DNA of 21,073 nt from a virus, in IMG/VR virus record IMGVR_UViG_3300025632_000100, positions 1 through 21,073 of that record; one strand, 5' to 3'. Both the position numbers and the translations under genes were made by a program. The notes under the pieces were generated by a model. The model was not told the DNA's origin, did no database searches, and saw only the letters and a program-made list of their open reading frames with translations. Below, piece after piece: positions 16,337 to 21,073 of the stretch (position 1 is its first letter; each line of letters begins with the position of its first letter).

Positions 16337-16592
16337 CTTTCTTCTCCGCTTTCTTGGCTTTAGGAGCCTTTGGTGCGGGAGCAGGAGCTGGAGCTTCAAC
16401 AGCAACAACTACTGGATGTCTTTTCTTCATGGCTGATATTACTCGTTTCCAAGATCCAAATGCTCGTCTAAGCATATAGTCTTTTACGGGAACGTCTGTA
16501 CCATGGCTTTTATAGGTTGGTAAATCCATTGATTCGACGCCTTGTTCTACGAACCAGTCGGATAATGCTTTTGCCATCATGTTTTTTGTCAT
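16326..16592 (-). CDS. Small basic protein with Ala/Pro/Lys tail, unknown function
   Basis: An 88-aa protein between portal and capsid polyprotein. Residues 1-58 look folded and helical, with DYMLRRAFGSWKRVISAMKK (about 38-57), a pattern that recalls small DNA-binding repeats (R.FGSW...I..M). Residues about 60-88 are a low-complexity tail of Ala, Pro and Lys, probably disordered. The end overlaps the polyprotein start by 11 nt, so the two are co-translated; only 4 nt separate it from the portal gene. Genes in this slot can encode head accessory or decoration proteins, but nothing here proves that. No family is recognised with confidence. Confidence 0.7.
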   Translation of the reverse strand: MTKNMMAKALSDWFVEQGVESMDLPTYKSHGTDVPVKDYMLRRAFGSWKRVISAMKKRHPVVVAVEAPAPAPAPKAPKAKKAEKKDVK

Positions 16593-16596
16593 AATT

Positions 16597-17805
16597 TTAT
16601 TCTTCCTCTATTGGTGACGACTCTGGTGGTCGACCTCCCTCTTCAGGATTAACGGCAGAGCCTGCAATATTTTGCGGTACTCTAGGATCGTCAAATCCGT
16701 CTACAGGTTCTTTGCCTATTGCTTCTCTTGCTTCATTTGGACTTATAATTCCAGTATTAACAAGTGTTGCATAATAAGCTGCTTGGTCTCTCAGTTCTGG
16801 TTGTAATGCAGGTATTCCTGTTACATCTTCAGATAGTGAGAATCCAAAGTATCGTTCTAATGCATATCCTAACTTTCTTACGATTGGTAAGACAGTTTCA
16901 AGATAGTACAGTCTGTGATTGGGTCTTATGTTTGCGTTATTACCACCGTCCATTAAGATGGGCGGTATTCCCATGGCTTCTAGTATTATTTTCTCATTTG
17001 CTGTAATAGAAGCTTGGAAGTCTAATTCTTTAAAATTAATGTTAGTTAGGCTAGATACTTCTAATCCGCCGTCTAATATAAGAGGGCGTCTGCCTCCTGT
17101 TGTTGGATTGTATCTCATGCTCCATGCTTGTAACATTCTTTCTTTAATTTTTTCAGAAAGAGTATTTGGAGATTTAAGTACTAATCCTGGAACTGCTCCG
17201 TTCTTGAAGAAGTTATCTTGAAAACTTCTCATGTTGCTAAGTAGCTGCATAGTTCTGTATGCTGGTTTTAGTCTTGGAGTTCCTCTATAAATGGAGTTAA
17301 AGCTGTTTTCTTTAACATGTATAATCTCATTTACTGAATAGTCGATGCTGTTATCATATGTATATTTTTGAATATAATTAACATCATCAGTATAAATTGT
17401 AACTTTGTTTGCTGGTAAGTGGTACATATGAGTACCATCAAAGTATATAAATATGTTACCATCAATCATTAAGTCAATAATTAAGTTTCTTTTAAAAGTA
17501 CTAATATCCTGAAAAGGATTTGGTTCTATATTTAAAAGTAAGTTAACTTTTGATTTACGAATATTTTTTAGTATGCTATTCGTACCAATTAGTTTGTCCC
17601 CAACTGCGAAAGGGATTTCAGAAACATCATCAACAATCATATTAACTGCTCTGTTAACGATTTCTAGTTGTTCATATGCATTACGATAATTTGTAACTAT
17701 TTCACGCGAGTCTACGGTTAACCCTTCGTTTCTCGAAATAACGTATTGCGAAGGATTCAGCTTCTCTTCGTCGCTTCTTCCTAAAAATCTATCGTACCAT
17801 GCCAT
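16597..17805 (-). CDS. Portal protein (HK97 family)
   Basis: A 402-aa protein, close to the usual 380-450 aa of HK97-type portals, forming the dodecameric DNA channel at the capsid vertex. Seen: EIVNRAVNMIVDDVSEIPF (about 48-66, the N-terminal helix and strand typical of portals), DLMIDGNIFIYFDG (about 112-125), KPAYRTMQLL (about 181-190), a stem-like region with RPLILDGGLEVSSL (about 241-254), and NEKIILEAMGIPPILMDG (about 271-288), the E.I....G.PP....G signature that precedes the crown. The C-terminal 30 residues are Pro/Glu-rich. It sits after terminase and the HNH gene and before capsid genes, the canonical order. The start overlaps the HNH gene end by 17 nt. Confidence 0.92.
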   Translation of the reverse strand: MAWYDRFLGRSDEEKLNPSQYVISRNEGLTVDSREIVTNYRNAYEQLEIVNRAVNMIVDDVSEIPFAVGDKLIGTNSILKNIRKSKVNLLLNIEPNPFQDISTFKRNLIIDLMIDGNIFIYFDGTHMYHLPANKVTIYTDDVNYIQKYTYDNSIDYSVNEIIHVKENSFNSIYRGTPRLKPAYRTMQLLSNMRSFQDNFFKNGAVPGLVLKSPNTLSEKIKERMLQAWSMRYNPTTGGRRPLILDGGLEVSSLTNINFKELDFQASITANEKIILEAMGIPPILMDGGNNANIRPNHRLYYLETVLPIVRKLGYALERYFGFSLSEDVTGIPALQPELRDQAAYYATLVNTGIISPNEAREAIGKEPVDGFDDPRVPQNIAGSAVNPEEGGRPPESSPIEEE

Positions 17806-18163
17806 ATTTTTGTCTCTGCTTCTCGACCCAACGTTTTTGTTTCTCTGCTGTGATCAATCTGGGTCTTTTTCCGTATATTGAATGTAATCGTAAATGATGC
17901 TTATGGCAGAGGGTTACTGTGTAATCATACACTTTCTCCCAGTTATCATCAATAAAGGACTTTCGAAGTGCTAGTATGTCTTGCTCATTCTCTATAGTAT
18001 AATTTTGTTTTTTCAACCAAGTTTCTAGTAATTCGGTCAGTCCGTAGTAATGATGAAAATCTAAGTCTATATTGCTTTCGCAAATATAACAACTACTTTG
18101 TTTCTTGTATTTGGATTTAGCCTTGTCTCGTACATATTTAACTAAATCTCTTTTTAATTTCAT
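17789..18163 (-). CDS. HNH endonuclease-like protein
   Basis: A 124-aa basic protein with a Cys-x2-Cys pair (SCYICES, Cys25 and Cys28), a His pair (LDFHHYYG, His37/His38), then about 45 residues later VTLCHKHHLRLHSIYG (Cys86, His89, His90, His94). This is the layout of zinc-supported HNH nucleases: first knuckle, catalytic HH, second knuckle with a C..H element. It lies between large terminase and portal. HNH proteins beside terminase assist DNA cutting in HK97-type cos phages (for example HK97 gp74), although free-standing homing HNH genes also occur. Here it is tied into the operon: a consensus promoter lies just upstream and its end overlaps the portal start by 17 nt, which favours a packaging role. 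The long DNA-binding insert between the knuckles (39-85) is acidic and helical. Confidence 0.8.
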   Translation of the reverse strand: MKLKRDLVKYVRDKAKSKYKKQSSCYICESNIDLDFHHYYGLTELLETWLKKQNYTIENEQDILALRKSFIDDNWEKVYDYTVTLCHKHHLRLHSIYGKRPRLITAEKQKRWVEKQRQKYGMVR

Positions 18164-18182
18164 ATTTCAACTCTTAATTAGA

Positions 18183-18212
18183 ATTATACCAAAAAGTCAC
18201 ATCATATGTCAA
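18183..18212 (-). promoter_or_regulatory. Consensus sigma70-type promoter upstream of HNH-portal-capsid genes
   Basis: On the coding strand TTGACA (18207-18212) and TATAAT (18183-18188) are separated by 18 nt, both hexamers matching consensus exactly. It lies in the 71-nt gap between terminase and HNH genes, and the HNH ATG is about 20 nt after the -10. An imperfect inverted repeat (18211-18233) overlaps the -35 on the upstream side and could be an operator or weak 3' end for the terminase mRNA. It is the only perfect promoter seen in the window. Confidence 0.7.
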
Positions 18213-18234
18213 GAACTGTTTTTTACAGGTCTTA

Positions 18235-19536
18235 TTAAAACGTAGTGGCTGTAGTTTCAAATGTATACAGTGCATATCGTAAAGCATCAGCCATGTGGGA
18301 TGACATATTGTGTTTTGGTTTTTCTTTTAATAAATTAGGATTCGGATCCCACTGGTATTGATCTAATGACATCTGCGCTTGTTTGCAAGTTTGGTCTACA
18401 ATAAGATCATCATTGTCTACAATTCCTGCGACATGTCCGATTCCATCTAGTACTGATTTCTTTGCATTGATAGTACTAATATCATAATTTTGTGCAAAGT
18501 CGTATCTTGTTTGCTGTGCTGCAGAATCAATGTAAATCCAATCAATGTCCCATTTATCAATTAATTTTCGTATCTCTATGGCATGCTGTTCTGTAGTACG
18601 TTCAGCATTCATATATTCGTCTACTAAATAGTATTTCTGTTTATCCCAGTCGTATGCGATAACACAAAATGCAGTAGGATCTTTATATCCTACGTCAAGT
18701 CCTCCAAAGACATCCATTTGACTAGTATCTAATTCTTTTAAATCTGCTGTGCATTCTTCGTGATTAAATGCCCATACTTGTCCTTCAAATACATTAAAGT
18801 CTGCCATGTATTCTTGATTAAATTCTGCTTGGGACATTGTTTTTTTGGCTTCTTCAATATCTGCGTCTGCTACTCTTGGATTCTCATGATATGTTGCCTT
18901 TATACTACACCACTCTGGAAACTCTTCTGAGTAGCCTCTGTAATAAAATTCTGCAAAATAATTATTTCTACCCCTTGGAGTAGATATAAAAATTGCTTTT
19001 GAGTTTTCTTTGTCTAGTGTGGGTCTGAGTGCAACATTGAAGGCATCTCGTCCATCTGTAAGTGCTGCTTCGTCGAATATAATGAGATCATAACTTCTAC
19101 CAACTACTGAGTCTACCTGATTGATAGAACCCATTCGTATTGTAGAACCATTTGATAGTTCAATAACTTTATCTTTTGCGTTGTCTCGTGTTACCTCTAA
19201 GTCAAAATGCTTGATGAGATTTCTCTGTAAGTCAAATGAGATTTGAGATAATGAATAGTTTGGGGACATTAATAGTACGTGAGCTCCTGGTACTAAACAG
19301 GTTAGCTGTCCTATAATGTTGCTAATATATGTTTTTCCTTGTCGTCGTGATACTGCTGCGCAGACAAAACGATATTTAGGATTGTTGATTGCATTAATAA
19401 TTGCAGTCTGGGAAGTGTTTGGTGTGACATTGAGTAAATCAAGATACCCTTCAATAGGTAATTTAATAAAACGAGTTTCTGGGTTCATGTCCATTAAGTA
19501 GTCTTGCACTACATCAGAACGACTTATTTCAATCAA
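18235..19536 (-). CDS. terL: Large terminase subunit
   Basis: A 433-aa packaging motor ATPase and headful/cos nuclease. Walker A variant SRRQGKT (residues 63-69), Walker B LIIFDEAA (151-158, catalytic Glu156), coupling motif FISTPRGR (183-190). The C-terminal RNase H-like nuclease has its acidic residues at GLDVGYKDP (Asp281), IYIDSA (Asp337) and HMADALRYA (Asp417). All motifs are intact and the length is typical. The start is a TTG that overlaps the stop of the upstream 80-aa gene (TTGA), with GAG about 8 nt upstream; the next in-frame Met (Met15 or Met17) would still leave the whole ATPase. The small subunit is not obvious; the 80-aa gene upstream is the positional candidate. Confidence 0.95.
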   Translation of the reverse strand: MIEISRSDVVQDYLMDMNPETRFIKLPIEGYLDLLNVTPNTSQTAIINAINNPKYRFVCAAVSRRQGKTYISNIIGQLTCLVPGAHVLLMSPNYSLSQISFDLQRNLIKHFDLEVTRDNAKDKVIELSNGSTIRMGSINQVDSVVGRSYDLIIFDEAALTDGRDAFNVALRPTLDKENSKAIFISTPRGRNNYFAEFYYRGYSEEFPEWCSIKATYHENPRVADADIEEAKKTMSQAEFNQEYMADFNVFEGQVWAFNHEECTADLKELDTSQMDVFGGLDVGYKDPTAFCVIAYDWDKQKYYLVDEYMNAERTTEQHAIEIRKLIDKWDIDWIYIDSAAQQTRYDFAQNYDISTINAKKSVLDGIGHVAGIVDNDDLIVDQTCKQAQMSLDQYQWDPNPNLLKEKPKHNMSSHMADALRYALYTFETTATTF

Positions 19537-19775
19537 TGTAAGGTCTCTTTTTCAAATAGGTTAAAGGGATCGTCGGAGTCAAAGAGTCCGTGTTCTTTTG
19601 CAAGCTGTAGAAGATATAAGTATCCACCACATAAGTCAATAATATCAGTTTCAGCATCAGTTGGAGTTATTCCATTCACTTGTCGTGTTTGAAGTTTCTT
19701 CAACACTTCTGCGGCATGCAAGGATAATCCTTCTAGCCATACTGCTCTTCGATCTATTACTTTTGGTACTGTCAT
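19533..19775 (-). CDS. Small protein upstream of terL, possible small terminase subunit
   Basis: An 80-aa, mostly helical, slightly acidic protein. It overlaps the 114-aa gene by 4 nt (ATGA) and the terminase start by 4 nt (TTGA), so translation is probably coupled to terL. Residues 1-30 (IDRRAVWLEGLSLHAAEVLKK) and 40-66 (DAETDIIDLCGGYLYLLQLA) look like two helices with a charged C-terminus (DSDDPFNLFEKE). Position suggests a small terminase, but no helix-turn-helix DNA-binding motif stands out and it is shorter than most TerS proteins. An alternative is a helical adaptor for TerL. The function is not recognised from the sequence itself. Confidence 0.65.
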   Translation of the reverse strand: MTVPKVIDRRAVWLEGLSLHAAEVLKKLQTRQVNGITPTDAETDIIDLCGGYLYLLQLAKEHGLFDSDDPFNLFEKETLH

Positions 19776-20116
19776 CTTTTCCTTCGTTTACTTCCAAATC
19801 TTCTTTTCTGGGAGCTAGGTGGTCTTTTCTTTGAACCACCTTTACCTGCCCAAAATACTTTGTTTGCCCAATAGGCTGCGGAAGATTTACCTTTTTTGAT
19901 ATTTCTTCCGTGTCGTGCTTTGAAACTGCGTCGTGCTTCAGGACTATAATTATGTCCCATGCCTTGCGCTCCAAAGCGTATTATTTTCACTTTGCCACCA
20001 ACTCGTACAGCTACTACAGCTTTTTTAGTTCGGTGCTTGGGAGTTCTTTTTGGTTTATTTAGTCCGCTTAGTCCTGCCCTTTTTAGTCTTGCTTTTTCGC
20101 TTGTCGTCAGTGCCAT
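19772..20116 (-). CDS. Basic phage protein with R-SFKARH / YWANK motif, unknown function
   Basis: A 114-aa, strongly basic protein. The N-terminal LTTSEKARLKRAGLSGLNKPKR segment is followed by strands (KAVVAVRVGGKVKIIRFGAQG, about 32-52) and then PEARRSFKARHGRNIKKGKSSAAYWANKVFW (about 59-89), which resembles a conserved element in small proteins of many marine and other environmental phages (RRSF.ARH ... YWANK..W). The C-terminal 25 residues are nearly all Lys, Arg, Ser and Gly. The family's function is not established to my knowledge; the charge suggests DNA or RNA binding. It overlaps the 80-aa gene by 4 nt. Ribosome binding at its ATG is weak, so it may depend on translation of the small candidate ORF just upstream. 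Confidence 0.8.
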   Translation of the reverse strand: MALTTSEKARLKRAGLSGLNKPKRTPKHRTKKAVVAVRVGGKVKIIRFGAQGMGHNYSPEARRSFKARHGRNIKKGKSSAAYWANKVFWAGKGGSKKRPPSSQKRRFGSKRRKR

Positions 20117-20159
20117 TGTGCAATAAGTCCACGACTTTATTAAGTCGTCCTGCTTTCAT
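20055..20159 (-). CDS. Candidate 34-aa micro-ORF overlapping the 114-aa gene
   Basis: ATG at 20159 opens a frame encoding MKAGRLNKVVDLLHNGTDDK and a Lys-rich tail, ending inside the next gene. It fills the only gap in this cluster and reaches past the weakly supported start of the 114-aa gene, a layout that suggests coupling. No clear Shine-Dalgarno sequence precedes it, and its Lys-rich half may simply be a shadow of the basic gene in another frame. The frame is open upstream to 20222 but without ATG, GTG or TTG. Doubtful. Confidence 0.25.
   Translation of the reverse strand: MKAGRLNKVVDLLHNGTDDKRKSKTKKGRTKRTK
20131..20148. other. Perfect 7-bp inverted repeat (hairpin)
   Basis: ACGACTT - TATT - AAGTCGT, a perfect 7-bp stem with a 4-nt loop, 15 nt from the start of the 114-aa gene. 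No T-run follows in either direction, so a terminator is unlikely. It could mask or expose the start region of the 114-aa gene, or be a protein binding site. Confidence 0.4.
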
Positions 20160-20188
20160 AAATTCATGAAAGTCTTTATGAATAATGT

Positions 20189-20452
20189 TTATCTTCTGCG
20201 TAGTATTCGACCTGCACCTTTTTTACCAAATCTAGCCCTTTTTGGGTTAGTAGTTTTGCCGAATCTTGGTCCGATTGCTTTCGGTGCAGCTCCGTAGAAT
20301 CCACCAGGAGTGGACATAGGAGTCTTTGTGTTCACAAAGTTTCCAGCTGCTGCGTTCATGTCTCTAGTGACACCACGCTTTAATTTATGTTTAGCTAACT
20401 TTGATGTACCATGTACACTTGGTCCGCTAAGAAATCCGCCTTGTCTTGCCAT
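20189..20452 (-). CDS. Small Gly/Arg/Lys-rich basic protein, unknown function
   Basis: An 87-aa very basic protein, low in acidic residues, with a GGFLSGPSVHGTSKLAKHKLKRG start, a central NFVNTKTPMSTPGGFYGAAPKA stretch and a C-terminal tail of repeated Lys/Arg-Gly-Phe elements (PRFGKTT, ARFGKKGAG, RILRRR). The composition looks disordered and nucleic-acid binding. A good ribosome binding site (AGGAAA, 6 nt spacing) precedes the ATG. Like its neighbours it lies upstream of terminase in the same direction. No family is recognised; a capsid-internal DNA-binding or packaging accessory role is a guess from charge and place. Confidence 0.7.
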   Translation of the reverse strand: MARQGGFLSGPSVHGTSKLAKHKLKRGVTRDMNAAAGNFVNTKTPMSTPGGFYGAAPKAIGPRFGKTTNPKRARFGKKGAGRILRRR

Positions 20453-20471
20453 TTTCTTTTCCTAAACAGAG

Positions 20472-20651
20472 TTACCCCTGTTCCGTCCCATTTTTTAAAT
20501 GAGTTTTTAATAATTCTTGATTTTGGTGAGGAGAGTTGAGTAACTCTCTAAGCTCTTGTCCCCACATTATTTTGTTTTCAAGAGCATAACGAAACTGTCG
20601 TGATAAATTTACCACTCCTAGTATTTCGTGTATGATTTCTTTTCTGTTCAT
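20472..20651 (-). CDS. Small 59-aa hypothetical protein
   Basis: ATG at 20651 with AGGA 5-6 nt upstream opens a 59-codon frame to a TAA at 20472-20474. The product is helical: NRKEIIHEILGVVNLSRQFRYAL (about 2-24), a short turn with MWGQELRELLNS (about 29-40), and a hydrophilic end. Codon composition resembles the neighbouring genes and it fits the gap between the 87-aa and 42-aa genes without overlap. No family is recognised. Its regular heptad-like hydrophobic residues would suit a small helical bundle or a partner-binding peptide. Confidence 0.6.
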   Translation of the reverse strand: MNRKEIIHEILGVVNLSRQFRYALENKIMWGQELRELLNSPHQNQELLKTHLKNGTEQG

Positions 20652-20682
20652 GCTAGTCCTTATATGACTTAGCTAATGAATT

Positions 20683-20811
20683 TTAGCTTTTAGCTTTTTC
20701 TTCGGCTTCCATCATTTTATCTTTGATGTCCACTTGGCCGTCCCAGTTTTTATCTTGACCTGAGACAATGTTCACAAATTGTGTCCATTTAATCTTTAAC
20801 CATTCTACCAT
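20683..20811 (-). CDS. 42-aa micro-protein with EF-hand-like loop
   Basis: ATG at 20811 with AGGAAG just upstream opens a 42-codon frame ending in TAA. After a short amphipathic start (MVEWLKIKWTQFVNIVSG) comes DKNWDGQVDIKD (residues 20-31). It matches the 12-residue calcium-binding loop rule: acidic or Asn at positions 1, 3, 5 and 9, Gly at 6, aliphatic at 8, and an acidic residue at 12 (Asp instead of the usual Glu). A charged helix follows. The flanking helix-loop-helix arrangement fits a single EF-hand or dockerin-like unit. It overlaps the upstream 54-aa gene by 23 nt, so the two are co-translated. Calcium binding is an inference from the motif. Confidence 0.6.
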   Translation of the reverse strand: MVEWLKIKWTQFVNIVSGQDKNWDGQVDIKDKMMEAEEKAKS

Positions 20812-20953
20812 TTTCTTCCTCGTATTGTTTTAATAGATTATAATAATTTTCCCGAAACTCACCCTGAGATATTCTTTGTAAAGCCCAGTCAGCAAACTGA
20901 CGTTCTTTATCTCTTACCTCTTCTAGTTTTTCTTTTGGCGATTGTTCGAACAT
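20789..20953 (-). CDS. 54-aa acidic helical hypothetical protein
   Basis: ATG at 20953 opens a 54-codon frame to TAA at 20789. The product is almost entirely helical and charged (PKEKLEEVRDKERQFADWAL about 6-25, then RENYYNLLKQYEEENGR about 34-50), which suits a coiled-coil or dimeric helical hairpin. Its start lies inside the preceding basic gene (47-nt overlap) and its end inside the next gene (23-nt overlap), typical of compact phage operons. An AGAGG sequence about 10 nt upstream can serve as ribosome binding site. No family is recognised; roles such as small terminase or scaffold helper cannot be told from the sequence. Confidence 0.6.
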   Translation of the reverse strand: MFEQSPKEKLEEVRDKERQFADWALQRISQGEFRENYYNLLKQYEEENGRMVKD

Positions 20954-21073
20954 TTGTTGGTTTACCTCTCACTCCTTGTCTTACTGCTCGTTTTCTACGA
21001 ACAGCAGATTTCTTTTGAGCTTTACTCATAGTTCTAGCACGAGCTAAAGGTACACATTTAGGGTAGCCTTTTC
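20907..21073 (-). CDS. Small basic protein with YPKCVP motif, 5'-partial
   Basis: The last 54 codons and TAA stop (20907-20909) of a gene that begins beyond the right edge. The visible part starts KGYPKCVPLARARTMSKAQK, continues with a cluster of Lys/Arg (SAVRRKRAV) and a GKPTNV element, and ends in a Lys/Arg-rich tail. The order YP.CVP - A.A..M - SAVRRKRA - GGKPTNV is one I associate with small basic proteins of environmental phages near terminase genes, whose function is not settled. The single Cys in YPKCVP could hint at a metal or nucleic-acid site. It overlaps the start of the 54-aa acidic gene by 47 nt. Confidence 0.7.
   Translation of the reverse strand, partial: KGYPKCVPLARARTMSKAQKKSAVRRKRAVRQGVRGKPTNVRTIAKRKTRRGKR

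Noticed and set aside
16337-16408. N-terminal extension of the capsid polyprotein from a TTG at 16408
   Set aside because: These 24 codons are the Ala/Pro/Lys tail of the 88-aa gene read in another frame; the ATG at 16336 has a strong ribosome binding site.
18211-18233. Inverted repeat after terL as an intrinsic terminator
   Set aside because: The stem has a central mismatch and no T-run follows in the direction of transcription.
19657-19974. A 105-codon minus-strand frame overlapping the 114-aa and 80-aa genes
   Set aside because: It lies entirely across two better-supported genes in another frame, and its content looks like a shifted reading of the Lys-rich gene.
1-21073. tRNA genes, CRISPR arrays, insertion sequences or integrase
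   Set aside because: No cloverleaf, regular direct repeats or recombinase motifs were noticed, and coding capacity is almost fully used by minus-strand structural genes.

Overview
This window is the packaging, head and tail module of a tailed double-stranded DNA phage (or prophage) with a long non-contractile (siphovirus-like) tail. Every supported gene lies on the minus strand, so transcription runs from the right edge of the window to the left. The DNA is AT-rich, genes are tightly packed (many ATGA, TTGA or TAATG overlaps), and no gap is long enough to hide an unlisted gene of normal size. The gene style and the small basic proteins beside the terminase resemble phages known mainly from marine metagenomes. 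A host among AT-rich marine bacteria is an inference; nothing in the window names the host. There are no tRNAs, integrase, lysis genes, CRISPR arrays or insertion sequences.

Right edge to 19.5 kb: a run of small, mostly very basic proteins (a partial 54-aa protein, then 54, 42, 59, 87, 114 and 80 aa). One, of 42 aa, carries an EF-hand-like acidic loop. They lead into the large terminase, which starts with TTG overlapping the stop of the 80-aa gene. 19.5-16.3 kb: large terminase, a consensus sigma70-type promoter, an HNH nuclease, an HK97-type portal and an 88-aa protein with an Ala/Pro/Lys tail. 16.3-14.3 kb: one ORF in which prohead protease, coiled-coil scaffold and HK97-fold major capsid protein are fused, with a strong internal ribosome binding site in front of the scaffold-capsid part. 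A GC-rich hairpin follows.

14.2-9.1 kb: gp6-like head-tail connector, an unusually large neck protein whose C-terminus looks like the HK97 gp10 family, a tail-terminator-like protein, and two tandem tail-tube-like proteins that look paralogous. The first has about 110 extra residues inserted in a surface loop. 9.1-1 kb: two tail-assembly-chaperone frames that appear to be joined by a +1 (or -2) ribosomal frameshift, a 1361-aa tape measure protein (by the usual rule of about 0.15 nm per residue, a tail near 200 nm), a distal-tail-like protein, and the first 1183 codons of a tail-tip/hub protein that runs off the left edge.

Together these genes cut and package DNA (terminase, HNH, portal), build and mature the capsid (protease-scaffold-capsid polyprotein), join head to tail (connector, neck, terminator), and build the tail (tube proteins, chaperones, tape measure, distal tail and hub). 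The points most worth checking are the fused capsid polyprotein with its internal start, the unusual frameshift in the tail chaperone, the paralogous tube proteins with the loop insertion, and the micro-gene cluster upstream of the terminase.
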